DNA of 64,000 bases from Thermoguttaceae bacterium (GTDB taxonomy: Bacteria; Planctomycetota; Planctomycetia; Pirellulales; Thermoguttaceae), in the NCBI GenBank assembly GCA_017441605.1, contig JAFRXD010000049.1:62001-126000 (forward strand), written 5' to 3'. The notes under the pieces are model-generated. The model did not search any database. It worked only from the letters and a program-made list of their open reading frames with translations, and was not told where the DNA came from. The position numbers and the translations under genes were made by a program. Below are positions 35,303 through 43,886 of the stretch, piece by piece; the first letter of the stretch is position 1; each line of letters starts with the position of its first letter.

Positions 35303-36097
35303 CTAACAAGAAAAAGAATTGGCGACGTCCTTATCAACGAGCACGGGTCGGGCCGAACCTCGAGCGTAAAAAATCAAGACGAGTTTTTCCATCTCTTTGT
35401 CGCCGGAAAGCCCGGTGGATCTTTTCCGAACAACCTCGCGACACAACCGAGAATTGCTCTGGAACGCGCGAACGACTTCCAAACGGGGATTGATCAAATA
35501 AGAAGTCTCAAAATCAATTTCGGCGTCGTCTTCGCGTCCCGACAACAAACGAGCCGCGCCCCTGTTATTGAGCGCCTCCGCCAAAAAAGATTCCGAACCG
35601 TTCGCGACAAGGTAATCGCAATCTTTCTCGGCTTCGAGCAAAAAACGAGCCTCTATTTCAAGAGCGGTTCGCAGCAATCGCAATTCGTCCGCTTCCGGAT
35701 CTTTTTCGAGACGAAGAGTAAGTTCGCGAAGGGCTTCGTCGCCGCGCCCTTGTTCGCGCAATACCGCGACGCGCTCCTTCAAAGCCACCGTTTGCGACGG
35801 TTCAAGCCGTTCGACTTGCTCCAGGGCTTCCAACGCCTCGTTAAGACGCCTAGCGCGTCTTAGGGAAACGCCGCGACCAAGCCAAAGATTCGCGTCTTTA
35901 GGCGAAATCCCTGACGCTCGTTCAAAATAACGAACGGCGCCCGCAAAATCGCCTTTTTTTACCATTCTGACGCCCCAAAAGTAAAGCAACTTCGGAACAA
36001 CATAGAAAGTTCCTAAGAAAGCGGCGACAAAAACAGTAAAAACAACAAAACCGATACTATTAAAAAGCTCCAACGTATGGAATCCAAAAGTAAACAT
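35303..36097 (-). CDS. Membrane-anchored TPR protein
   Basis: This 264-residue protein has an N-terminal TM helix (about residues 15-40: I-G-F-V-V-F-T-V-F-V-A-A-F-L-G-T-F). Tetratricopeptide repeats follow: G-D-F-A-G-A-V-R-Y-F-E-R-A-S-G-I-S-P-K-D, R-L-N-E-A-L-E-A-L-E-Q-V-E-R-L-E-P and R-G-D-E-A-L-R-E-L-T-L-R-L-E-K-D-P, then a fourth, looser repeat near 190-215. TPR arrays scaffold protein complexes, here on the cytoplasmic or periplasmic face of the membrane. GAGG precedes the ATG by a short gap. It is transcribed away from the histidine kinase gene, whose start is 272 bp to the right. No specific partner can be named. Confidence 0.8.
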   Translation of the reverse strand: MFTFGFHTLELFNSIGFVVFTVFVAAFLGTFYVVPKLLYFWGVRMVKKGDFAGAVRYFERASGISPKDANLWLGRGVSLRRARRLNEALEALEQVERLEPSQTVALKERVAVLREQGRGDEALRELTLRLEKDPEADELRLLRTALEIEARFLLEAEKDCDYLVANGSESFLAEALNNRGAARLLSGREDDAEIDFETSYLINPRLEVVRAFQSNSRLCREVVRKRSTGLSGDKEMEKLVLIFYARGSARPVLVDKDVANSFSC

Positions 36098-36369
36098 TTC
36101 CTCATCGATAAATATTCAGACCTCAACGACGTTCCTCGAGCTTGAAAAACGTTAGATAAAGTTTAACAAAGATAACGAAACTTGAAAAGCAAACGTCGCC
36201 TTTATTAGGCAAAAAAATGGAAAGCTCTCGCGGATAAGTCGATAACCCCAATGAACGGACTCGTCGAACGAGTATTGCCCTCGCGACGGCTTCCGTTCGT
36301 CTCAACGCCTCCCTTGAAACAGCCAACGCGTTACCAACGCGCGAACACGAAAAACGTGAAAGGTTCGGA

Positions 36370-37149
36370 ATGTCCAGCGATCCGCGCGATTTAGAAATCG
36401 CCGAACTAAAAGAAAGAATCCAAAAACTTGAAGAAACGCTGACGGAAACGCAATCGCTCGCCGCGGTCGGGGAACTCGCCGGCACAACGGCCCACGAATT
36501 CAACAACATTCTAACGCTGACCATTAACTACGCCAAAATGGGGTTGCGCCATCAGGACGGCGAAACCAGGGAAAAAGCGTTCGCGAAAATCCTGGACGCG
36601 TCGAACCGCGCCGCAAAGATTGTCGCCGTCGTTTTGGGAATGGCAAGAAATCGCAAGCCGGGAAAAGAACCGACAAATTTAACGAACCTCGTTGAAGACG
36701 TCTTATTACTTCTTGAGCGCGAATTGGTAAAATACCGAATCGTTGTCGAGAGAAAATTCGAGCCCGTTCAACCGGTCTTAGCCAACGCAAATCAAATTCA
36801 ACAAGTCCTGATCAATCTACTTGTCAACGCGCGCCAGGCGTCGCCAAACGGTGGACGCTTACTTGTGAAGCTACGTCCATGCGTCGAATCCCCCGACTTC
36901 GTCGAACTTGTCGTTCGAGACTTTGGTTCCGGTATCCCGCGAGAAAAGCTTCCCAAGATATTCGATTCCTTCTACACGACAAAAAAAGGTCCCGACGAAA
37001 CGGGAAAAGGCGGTTCGGGACTCGGTTTGGCTTTATGCAAAAGAATCATTGAGGAACACTCGGGGAAAATAAGGGTTGAAAGTTCCGTGGGCAAAGGGAC
37101 GTCGTTCGCGATTCGACTTCCGATCGCGTCTCAATCTGAAATTAGTTGA
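36370..37149 (+). CDS. Soluble sensor histidine kinase
   Basis: This 259-residue protein is just a kinase core with no TM helix and no recognisable sensor domain. It has a short coiled coil (residues 8-30), then the HisKA region with the phosphorylated His42 in T-T-A-H-E-F-N-N. The HATPase domain has the N box (Asn153 in L-L-V-N-A-R-Q-A), the G1 box D-F-G-S-G-I-P (184-190), an F box F-D-S-F-Y-T-T-K and the G2 box G-G-S-G-L-G-L (214-220). It would autophosphorylate and pass phosphate to a response regulator, but none with an intact receiver is in the window. AAAGG lies 6 nt before the ATG. The H-E-F-N-N motif places it with the NtrB-like HPK4 kinases. Confidence 0.92.
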   Translation: MSSDPRDLEIAELKERIQKLEETLTETQSLAAVGELAGTTAHEFNNILTLTINYAKMGLRHQDGETREKAFAKILDASNRAAKIVAVVLGMARNRKPGKEPTNLTNLVEDVLLLLERELVKYRIVVERKFEPVQPVLANANQIQQVLINLLVNARQASPNGGRLLVKLRPCVESPDFVELVVRDFGSGIPREKLPKIFDSFYTTKKGPDETGKGGSGLGLALCKRIIEEHSGKIRVESSVGKGTSFAIRLPIASQSEIS

Positions 37150-37228
37150 AATGAAGAAAGAAGAAGGACGTCGTAACAACGTCAAAGTCGAAACAGTCGA
37201 ATTAAGCCAAAAAAATTTGCGCGAACAA

Positions 37229-37256
37229 TTGGAATTTGGGAATAATGAATTATACT
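37229..37256 (+). promoter_or_regulatory. Promoter of the small membrane protein gene
   Basis: TTGGAA (37229-37234), 16 bp, TATACT (37251-37256). The leader would be about 160 nt and contains an 8-bp inverted repeat, GTTGACGC...GCGTCAAC. Confidence 0.5.
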
Positions 37257-37424
37257 AGAGTCCAGAGTGTTTTGTTGACGCGAGCGGGAGGCGTCCTGTT
37301 CGCGCGAGCGTCAACGCGGTCAAGGCGGTCGTAGCGCCGATCGCTTCACGCTAACGGAAGCGTCGCGAACGCGCGATCCGCAATAAACGTCGCTTCGCAA
37401 CTTTGTCGCCACGAGGAATCAGCG

Positions 37425-37607
37425 ATGTCCAAGTTTTTGTGCCTTTTTTCCATCGTCGTCTCGACGCTTCTGTTCCTCGTCTTTCTTCTCGATTTGGTCG
37501 CCGGGGTTCCGTTTAAAAAAGCCAACGCCCTTTTGGACATTATCTTCATCGTCTGTTCGCTCGGAGTCGTCGTTTTGGGCGTTCTCTGCTTTAGAAAGCA
37601 GAAGTAG
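37425..37607 (+). CDS. Small two-TM membrane protein
   Basis: This 60-residue protein is almost entirely hydrophobic: helix 1 at ~5-27 (L-C-L-F-S-I-V-V-S-T-L-L-F-L-V-F), a short polar turn F-K-K-A-N-A, then helix 2 at ~36-56 (L-L-D-I-I-F-I-V-C-S-L-G-V-V-V-L-G), ending in a basic tail R-K-Q-K. GAGGA lies 8 nt before the ATG and a promoter lies upstream, which supports a real gene despite its size. The basic C-terminus suggests both ends face the cytoplasm. Function is unknown. Confidence 0.75.
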   Translation: MSKFLCLFSIVVSTLLFLVFLLDLVAGVPFKKANALLDIIFIVCSLGVVVLGVLCFRKQK

Positions 37608-37654
37608 GGGAAGAGGTTCCTTTTCGCGCCGCTCGGCTAGATCCGTACCAAATA

Positions 37655-37808
37655 AAAAAGGGGAGTTTCTCCGCCATTACTGCGACCAGGAAAAATGTCG
37701 CTGCGAGAAGGGCGAACGCCGAGCGTGCACCTGCACTAGCCGTTTGGTGGCGTTGACCGACGCTAATGGTTGACCTTCCGGGCAAAAATTTATGGAGAAA
37801 CTCCCGAA
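37655..37808 (-). ncRNA. Candidate structured small RNA with own promoter and terminator
   Basis: On the minus strand a 12-base arm GGGAGTTTCTCC (37805-37794) pairs perfectly with GGAGAAACTCCC (37672-37661), closing about 121 nt, and is followed at once by CTTTTTTATT. Inside, CCATTAGCG (37769-37761) pairs with CGC-AG-TAATGG (37684-37674), giving nine pairs with a two-base bulge. Further small hairpins fill the core. A promoter (37842-37815) would start transcription about three bases before the closing stem. The closing stem plus T-run makes an intrinsic terminator. I do not recognise a known RNA family; the conserved SRP, tmRNA and RNase P cores are absent. The very end of a doubtful reading frame (37790-38149) overlaps the 5' arm. 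Confidence 0.55.
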
Positions 37809-38149
37809 GCAACTATTCTAGTTTCGCCGCCGGAGAAATCAACGCTCTTTTTAATATTTTCTTCACTTTCTTCTGAAATCTCCTTTTCGAACAGTTCTTC
37901 CCCGAATACAAACGCGCGTTTTTTGTCGCCCTGAATCTCTTGAATTGTTTTCCACTCATCGTTTTTTAGAAAAAGGACGTTAATTTTTCTCTTGCCGTTA
38001 AAGAATGAGAGTATAATGGAACAGGGAATCGGATTCGCCCGATTGAAGCGCTGGGGCGTTTTCTGGGAAGACGCAACCACGAGCGCGGACGAAATCTCCG
38101 GTCGTTCCTCGACGAACGAAAAGATTTTATCGTTTGGATCAACCGTCAA
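37790..38149 (-). CDS. Doubtful 119-residue reading frame
   Basis: The frame starts with TTG at 38149, directly back to back with the ATG of the plus-strand gene at 38150, and has no Shine-Dalgarno. The C-terminal half is protein-like and acidic (D-E-W-K-T-I-Q-E-I-Q-G-D-K-K-R, then L-F-E-K-E-I-S-E-E-S-E-E). Its last codons overlap the promoter and 5' arm of the candidate small RNA, and its interior holds a TATAAT box for the opposite gene. It could be a true small protein, the truncated end of a lost gene, or chance. No family was recognised. Confidence 0.3.
   Translation of the reverse strand: MTVDPNDKIFSFVEERPEISSALVVASSQKTPQRFNRANPIPCSIILSFFNGKRKINVLFLKNDEWKTIQEIQGDKKRAFVFGEELFEKEISEESEENIKKSVDFSGGETRIVASGVSP
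38013..38018 (+). promoter_or_regulatory. TATAAT box upstream of the 152-residue protein gene
   Basis: A perfect TATAAT lies 131 nt before the ATG at 38150. No -35 hexamer is found at 16-18 bp (TTGCCG is at 14 bp), so the assignment is tentative. Confidence 0.3.
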
Positions 38150-38608
38150 ATGAATAACTCAAAGTACGAAATTGTCGGCGCGCTCGATTCGAGCCCCACA
38201 ACAATAACTCAAAGAATCGACCCGCAAACGGAAATTCCAGAGTTGTTGCGACAGCTTATACTCGCTCAAGTGAAACAAAACGAACTTTTGCAGGAGCTTG
38301 TCAATCAGATGACGGCTGCGCAACGACAGCGCAATACGGAATTGGCGCAGTGGAAACGCGCCAATCCAGGCCTTGCCCGTTCCTGCAAAATGGCGGCCGA
38401 CCGGTTGGGTAAATTACAAACGGACATTTTGACGTCGCTCGCTTACGACGTGGACGACAATTTCGAGGATCTTCAAGAAAACGAATACTTGCTCAACGAG
38501 TTTTTTGAGAAGTACGGTCCCCGCGTCGTCCATATGAACACGATCCTGCAAACGCTTACCGTTCTCGGCAACGCCCCGGATTTGAACGGCGCTATTTCCA
38601 GTAAATAA
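38150..38608 (+). CDS. Conserved small coiled-coil protein
   Basis: This 152-residue soluble protein is mostly helical. After a variable head it has a Gln/Leu-rich helix, L-L-R-Q-L-I-L-A-Q-V-K-Q-N-E-L-L-Q-E-L-V, then Q-R-Q-R-N-T-E-L-A-Q-W-K-R-A-N-P and a C-terminal segment with N-E-F-F-E-K-Y-G-P-R. The heptad spacing of Leu/Ile suggests oligomerisation by coiled coil. I believe proteins of this pattern recur in planctomycetes, but no function is known to me. No Shine-Dalgarno is visible before the ATG, and no in-frame ATG exists upstream although the frame stays open for another ~45 codons. Confidence 0.7.
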   Translation: MNNSKYEIVGALDSSPTTITQRIDPQTEIPELLRQLILAQVKQNELLQELVNQMTAAQRQRNTELAQWKRANPGLARSCKMAADRLGKLQTDILTSLAYDVDDNFEDLQENEYLLNEFFEKYGPRVVHMNTILQTLTVLGNAPDLNGAISSK

Positions 38609-38688
38609 TTTGGCCGTTCGACCGGTCGTCGCTCTAAACGCGACCTATGGACAAGCCGCGAACGAGAGTTATCGCGAGGGGTTCCAAA

Positions 38689-39885
38689 TTGAAAAACACA
38701 AAGAAGATCTTGCTGAAAATCACTGGATCGAACGGAGCGCTCGTTTCCGCGCTAACGTTTTCTGTTTTGTTTCTCTCGTTCGGAATGCGAAGTTTGACGG
38801 GAGAGGAAGCCAACGAAGCCCAATCGCTAGTCTCGGTTCGGAAAATTGACGACGCCGAGATACGCGTTTTTGTGGACGGAGATTTCTTCGCTTCGGTTCG
38901 CGCCGACTACAAAGGGACTCCGATCGTTTGGCCAATTTGCGGTCCAAATGGCTCTTTGGTAACGCGCGCTTGGCCAATGATCGACGACGTCGACGTCGAT
39001 GCGGAACAAGATCCTCGGATGAAAGAGATTTATCAAAACGCGATAATATCGGAACGGGGCGGCGTCAAGGATCATCCTCATCACCGTTCTCTGTGGTTTA
39101 ATCACGGCAACGTTCTTGGCGGCGATTTTTGGGGCGGAACGCCTTCCGTCATTAAGCAAGTTGGATTGGCTCAAGTTTCTTGCGACCAAAAGACCGCGAC
39201 AATTCAAACGGAAAACAAATGGTTTAACGACAAGCTAAAGCGGGACGTTTGTCGAGACGTTCGCTCAATGACATTTGGCGTATTGTCGTTGAATAACAAA
39301 AAAGTTCGCTATCTCGATTTTTCGATCGAGATTTTCGCGTTGGAAGACGGCGTCGTCTTTGGGGACACCAAAGAGGGATCTTTTGGAATCCGAGTTCCAA
39401 GTCCCACTGCGGTAACGTCGAGTAAGCTCGATCCCCAATGGGGCGGCGCTATTTTAAACGACGAAGGCGAGAAAGACGGCGCAACTTGGGGAAAACGATC
39501 TTTATGGGTTGATTATACGGGTCCGGCCGAACGTTTTCTTCGCGGCGACGAACTGGAGCGCGAATGGAAAAAGGACGCCGGTTCCAAAGATTTCCCGTTG
39601 ACTCGGATTGGAATAGCGGTCATCAGCGGTCCTAATTCCCTTGGAACCCCCGCGTGGCGCCACGTCCGAGATTACGGTCTTTTTTCGAGCAATCCTTTTG
39701 GTTGGCGCGATTTTGAACCGCAAAATCCGAACGCGGACGGATCGCGAACCCTGAACAAAAACGAGTCGATGACGTTTAACTTTCGCGCGCTGTTTCACGA
39801 AGGAAACCTAACGCCCGACGAATTGAATCTAGCTAGCAAAGATTACAACGAGGGATTCGCCGCGTCAAAGTCGCCTAAACAATAA
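38689..39885 (+). CDS. DUF6807 (PmoA-like) secreted protein
   Basis: I place the start at the TTG at 38689 because GAGGGG lies 7 nt upstream; the ATG at 38647 has no site and would add 14 residues. The resulting 398-residue protein has a signal-like helix (A-L-V-S-A-L-T-F-S-V-L-F-L-S-F). The body has the family hallmarks: D-H-P-H-H-R-S-L-W-F-N-H-G-N-V, G-D-F-W-G-G, and near the end the D-Y-G-L-F-S-S-N-P-F-G strand. This family is often labelled PmoA but is not the methane monooxygenase subunit; it is frequent in polysaccharide-degrading Bacteroidota and Planctomycetota. The His cluster could bind a metal or ligand. An intrinsic terminator follows. Enzymatic function is not established. Confidence 0.85.
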   Translation: MKNTKKILLKITGSNGALVSALTFSVLFLSFGMRSLTGEEANEAQSLVSVRKIDDAEIRVFVDGDFFASVRADYKGTPIVWPICGPNGSLVTRAWPMIDDVDVDAEQDPRMKEIYQNAIISERGGVKDHPHHRSLWFNHGNVLGGDFWGGTPSVIKQVGLAQVSCDQKTATIQTENKWFNDKLKRDVCRDVRSMTFGVLSLNNKKVRYLDFSIEIFALEDGVVFGDTKEGSFGIRVPSPTAVTSSKLDPQWGGAILNDEGEKDGATWGKRSLWVDYTGPAERFLRGDELEREWKKDAGSKDFPLTRIGIAVISGPNSLGTPAWRHVRDYGLFSSNPFGWRDFEPQNPNADGSRTLNKNESMTFNFRALFHEGNLTPDELNLASKDYNEGFAASKSPKQ

Positions 39886-39941
39886 ACGCGCTCGCGTTCT
39901 AACTCTCAAAAAGAGGGCGATTACCAAACGCGATTTTCATT

Positions 39942-39982
39942 AGCCGACTCCCTAAGCGTGGCGAGTCGGCTTTTGGCTTTTT
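39942..39982 (+). terminator. Intrinsic terminator
   Basis: AGCCGACTC (39942-39950) pairs perfectly with GAGTCGGCT (39963-39971), followed by TTTGGCTTTTTTT. It closes the DUF6807 gene and insulates the kinase gene that begins at 40023. Confidence 0.9.
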
Positions 39983-40022
39983 TTGAGTTGCCGCGCCCGT
40001 CGCGCGCCCTTGCGGAGAAAGA

Positions 40023-43000
40023 ATGGATTTCCAACAGCTCAACGTAAGATGTCCGTTTTGTTCGGAAGTTTATAAGCTCGACAAATCGCTAGAAGGACGC
40101 GTTGTCGCGTGCCATCGTTGTCGCAAAACGTTCCGTATTGAAAAAAACGCGAGCGAGCGCTTGGAAACGCCCTCAACTTCCTCCCCCGCCTTTTCTCAAA
40201 ACGCTTCTTCTCCGTCCAATTCGAAAAAAGACGATTTCGATTCAGTCTCGCCCGAAATAATCCAAGAATTTACCGCGCGTTACCCTAGTCTTCCTCCCGG
40301 CGTTTGGCAGGTGGGCGAAACGTTATTGGACGGCGTTTGTCAGGTTCTCCCGCTCAGTAGCGAAAAGTTGTTCGCGGAAGGAGGAGTTGGAATCGTCCAA
40401 CGCGTAAGACGCCGGGACTGGAACGTCGACCTCATTGTTAAGAGTCCCAAACCCAAAATCGTTCAAACCGAGTTTGGCAAAGAAAGTTTCGAACGCGAAT
40501 GTCAGACTTGGATCGAGTTGGGGTTGCACGCGAACATTGTGTCGTGTTACTTCGTGCGTCGGATAGACGGAATCCCGCGATTGTTCGCCGAATTGGCGCC
40601 CGACGGCACTCTAAACGATTGGATCGCGGACGGACGTTTGTACGCGGGAACAAAGCGGGATTCGCTACTTAGAATAATCGACGCGTCAATTCAATTCGCT
40701 TGGGGGTTGGAACACGCGCACCAGCAAGGCCTCTTGCACTTGGACGTCAAGCCAAGCAACGTAATGACGTCCGGTTCGACAATTAAGGTTACGGACTTTG
40801 GTTTATCGAAGTTTGTCAGCAATAATTCCGAGAACGGTCCTTCGGAATCAAGCCACTGCGATGGATTAACTCCATCGTACTGTTCACCGGAACAATACGA
40901 AGCGTTTCGACTATATCGAAAAAGCAAAGCCGAAGGAAACGACTCCGTCATCGCTTCCACCGTCCCAATGACCAAGCAGTCGGATATTTGGTCCTGGGCT
41001 ATTTCCGTATTATCAATGTTCCACGGTCGTTCTCCCTGTAAAAAGGGCGGACAAACCGCCGCGAAGGTTTTCGACTATTTCATCGCTCAGGCTCCGTCGG
41101 ACACAAGACCGACAATGCCTCCCGGGATGATCGATCTTTTAAAGTGGTGTTTTCAAGAGAATCCGTCAAATCGTCCGGGTTCGATGCAAGTCGTCGCGGA
41201 CCAATTAGTTCAGATTTATCGAGACTGTTCCGGGAACTCGTATCCTCGACGTCAGCCCAAAAACGCGGCGCTTACGGCCGAAAGCTTTTCCAATCACGCG
41301 CTTTCTTTACTCGACTTGGGCAAAACGCCCGAGGCGCTTTCTCTTCTGCGTCAAGCGGTGGGCGCGGCTCCCAACAATCCTCAAATTAAGTTCAACTATA
41401 TGTTGGCGTTGTGGAGAATGGGACAAATACGCGACGAGCAAGCGCTGGAGAGTATCGACGAGCTGACGCGCAATAATTCGACCGATCCATCGTCTTTCTA
41501 CGTTTTCGGTTTGATTCATCAAGAGCGCGGCAAATTACAGGCGAGCGTAACCGCGTTTAATCGCGCCTTGGAATTGGAACCGACAAGAAAAGACGTAAAA
41601 CGTTCGTTGGAGGAAGCGGAAAAATTACTTCCCTACGACTCGCTATGCGCAAATCAACACGTTCTCAGTCGCCGCGACGAAAGTAAGATTCCGGCTTTGT
41701 TTATCGACGAAACGGGAGAATTCTTTTTAGTGGAATTGAGCGATGAAACAATCGCTATACTGAAAATCCAAACGGGACAAATTCTATCGGTATTTTGTCG
41801 GAAAAAGTCGATCGATTCCGACCAAACGCCTCGCGGTCTATCGGCCGTTAGCGAAGACTATCAATGGAACATGCGGTCGGAGGGAGCGAACGAGATCGTT
41901 GTCTCAACGGTCGCTCAGACTCGCGATTCTATTCCCAAACAATCTTTCCGTTTTCATTCGGTCGACTGGGGGAGATTGCGAACGCGATCCAGTTCTCCGC
42001 AACTTCCCAATAATTCGCAAACTCTGGTAAACGGCGCCGAGATTCAATTTAATCCGACCGCGCGAGGAGTCTCGATCGTCGACGCAAAGACGAACAAAAC
42101 AATCGGAGAACTAGTAGAAGACGAACAGACGCCGACGTCGTTTGGGATCGCTCGCAACGGCAAGTGGTTGGCTTCCGGCGGCGACGGTTCTCTAGTTCGA
42201 GTTTGGAACGTAGCTCAGCGTCGTTGCGTTCGTACGTTTCACGCGGCGGGCGGGGTTGTGGAAGCGCTGTGGTTCGATCCCAAGGGACGTTCCATTATTA
42301 CGTTGGCTAAACGCAATATATGTCAAATATGGCGAGTCGATTTAATTTGCAATCATCCCAAGAAATTGCGCGCGCCGCTCTTACTTTGCCTGATTAACTC
42401 TTCCGAAGAATTACAAGAGCGTCAGTCTCAAATTGAAACGAGCGTTAATCTCGCGCGCGAAGCGGTCGCCCGCGACGATCGACGACAACTCGTCCAAGCC
42501 TTTCGTTCCGCTAAAAAAATCGCGGGTTGGGAATCGGAACGCGACCTTTTCGCGAAACTCTTAGAACAACGAGTTCCTCGAGTCAGTTTAACCGAAGCGA
42601 TACAAACGCTTCAATTACAAGCCCACGACGGAGACGCGTCGGCGTTGGCGACGGCCTGGAACGCTTCGTTTTTCGTTTCGGCGGGAAAAGACAGAGCAGT
42701 CCGCGTCTGGGTCAAAAGTTCGCAAAGCGACGAGGTGGGAAACGCGCGTCGCGGTTCGATTTCAAGAGCGCGAAAGTGGAGCCAAGCGCTCGAGTTCGAC
42801 GCTCACGCCGACTGGATCCGCTCAATCTCGCTATCTCCCAACAATAGATTTTTAGTTTCCGGTAGTTGGGATCGTCGCGTAATTCTTTGGGATCTCGCGA
42901 CCGGTTCTCGCCTGTTCACACTCTCGGAAAAAGTTAAGAATTTGACCAATGTTCTCTTTGCGCCGGACGGTAGGACGATCTTGTGCGCCGGGGGAGACGG

Positions 43001-43841
43001 AACGGCGTCGCTGTGGGATTTGACGTCAAACAAGGCGCTACTGCGACTTAACATTGGATCGGGTTCGACCCGCGCGGTGGCGTTCGGCGGAACGGGCGAT
43101 TTTTTTGTCACGGCGACCGAAGATTCAGTCGTTCGTTTTTGGAACGGCAGAAGCGGGTTGCCTTTTAAGGAACTAACGGGATTTAATTCGGACGTTTCCG
43201 CTCTCGATCTTTCCTTTGACAATACCAAGCTCGTTGTCGGTTGCAAAAACGGGACGATTCACGTCGTCGACCTTAGCGACAAAAGCGGTCGAACTCGCGC
43301 GATCCTTAGCGGGCATTTAGGCGCTATCAACTCCTTAAAGTTTTTTCCCGACGGCGAATGGTTGGCGTCTTCGGCAAAAGATAAAACCGCGCGAATATGG
43401 AACCTGCGCGCCGGACGCGAGGTTCAAAAACTGACGAACTTGGACGCGGATTTTTGTAGCGTAGTCCTCGATTCCTCTGGAACGGCTATCCTGTGCGGCG
43501 ACGAGTCCGGAGTCGTTAGAGGTTGGAAATTACAATGGGATTACGATGAACGAGAAACGCTCTCGCGCGATGAAATCGTCCCGCGATTATCGGCGTTGAG
43601 CGCTCGCCTCGCGCTAAAAAGAAACGCGTCGAAACCCGCCTTCGCCCCGGAGAATCGCTATCAATTGGGCGCCGAAAAATTCCCAAAAACCTTTGCGGAT
43701 TACGGAAAGCTCGAGCCCGCTCTACTCGGGCAAATATTCGCGGAAGCGAAATATCGAGGTTTGTGCGACGTTTCCTATGAAACGGTTCGAGGCGTTGTCG
43801 GAGAATTCTGGAAAGGCAACGTTCAGCTCCCAACGCCCTAA
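40023..43841 (+). CDS. Soluble Ser/Thr protein kinase with zinc-ribbon, TPR and WD40 repeats
   Basis: This 1272-residue protein has four modules. Residues 1-40 form a zinc ribbon with C10-x2-C13 and C30-x2-C33 (MJ0042 type). A eukaryotic-like kinase domain spans ~110-400: glycine loop G-G-V-G-I-V near 119, Lys in L-I-V-K-S, catalytic loop H-L-D-V-K-P-S-N near 240 (HLD in place of HRD, still with Asp and Asn) and D-F-G near 258. TPR-like repeats lie at ~423-540. WD40 propeller blades cover ~700-760 and ~865-1190, with S-G-S-W-D-R-R-V-I-L-W-D and S-A-K-D-K-T-A-R-I-W-N as clear examples. No TM helix is seen, so unlike many PknB proteins it is cytoplasmic. GGAG precedes the ATG. It probably phosphorylates partners held by the propeller; substrates are unknown. 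Confidence 0.92.
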   Translation: MDFQQLNVRCPFCSEVYKLDKSLEGRVVACHRCRKTFRIEKNASERLETPSTSSPAFSQNASSPSNSKKDDFDSVSPEIIQEFTARYPSLPPGVWQVGETLLDGVCQVLPLSSEKLFAEGGVGIVQRVRRRDWNVDLIVKSPKPKIVQTEFGKESFERECQTWIELGLHANIVSCYFVRRIDGIPRLFAELAPDGTLNDWIADGRLYAGTKRDSLLRIIDASIQFAWGLEHAHQQGLLHLDVKPSNVMTSGSTIKVTDFGLSKFVSNNSENGPSESSHCDGLTPSYCSPEQYEAFRLYRKSKAEGNDSVIASTVPMTKQSDIWSWAISVLSMFHGRSPCKKGGQTAAKVFDYFIAQAPSDTRPTMPPGMIDLLKWCFQENPSNRPGSMQVVADQLVQIYRDCSGNSYPRRQPKNAALTAESFSNHALSLLDLGKTPEALSLLRQAVGAAPNNPQIKFNYMLALWRMGQIRDEQALESIDELTRNNSTDPSSFYVFGLIHQERGKLQASVTAFNRALELEPTRKDVKRSLEEAEKLLPYDSLCANQHVLSRRDESKIPALFIDETGEFFLVELSDETIAILKIQTGQILSVFCRKKSIDSDQTPRGLSAVSEDYQWNMRSEGANEIVVSTVAQTRDSIPKQSFRFHSVDWGRLRTRSSSPQLPNNSQTLVNGAEIQFNPTARGVSIVDAKTNKTIGELVEDEQTPTSFGIARNGKWLASGGDGSLVRVWNVAQRRCVRTFHAAGGVVEALWFDPKGRSIITLAKRNICQIWRVDLICNHPKKLRAPLLLCLINSSEELQERQSQIETSVNLAREAVARDDRRQLVQAFRSAKKIAGWESERDLFAKLLEQRVPRVSLTEAIQTLQLQAHDGDASALATAWNASFFVSAGKDRAVRVWVKSSQSDEVGNARRGSISRARKWSQALEFDAHADWIRSISLSPNNRFLVSGSWDRRVILWDLATGSRLFTLSEKVKNLTNVLFAPDGRTILCAGGDGTASLWDLTSNKALLRLNIGSGSTRAVAFGGTGDFFVTATEDSVVRFWNGRSGLPFKELTGFNSDVSALDLSFDNTKLVVGCKNGTIHVVDLSDKSGRTRAILSGHLGAINSLKFFPDGEWLASSAKDKTARIWNLRAGREVQKLTNLDADFCSVVLDSSGTAILCGDESGVVRGWKLQWDYDERETLSRDEIVPRLSALSARLALKRNASKPAFAPENRYQLGAEKFPKTFADYGKLEPALLGQIFAEAKYRGLCDVSYETVRGVVGEFWKGNVQLPTP

Positions 43842-43886
43842 TTCGCCTCTCGACGAAAGAAGATTGTTCCGCGTTGCGAGGCGCGA

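Noticed and set aside
35113..35863. Plus-strand frames over the methyltransferase/TPR gene junction
   Set aside because: They are antisense to two supported genes; Arg/Phe-rich and without start signals.
37151..37258. 35-residue frame after the histidine kinase (starts M-K-K-E-E-G-R-R-N-N)
   Set aside because: The composition is plausible, but there is no Shine-Dalgarno and its end coincides with the promoter of the small membrane protein; too little to support it.
37661..37805. The 12-bp inverted repeats as ends of a miniature transposable element
   Set aside because: No target-site duplication is visible at the flanks, and the promoter, T-run and internal pairing fit an RNA gene better.
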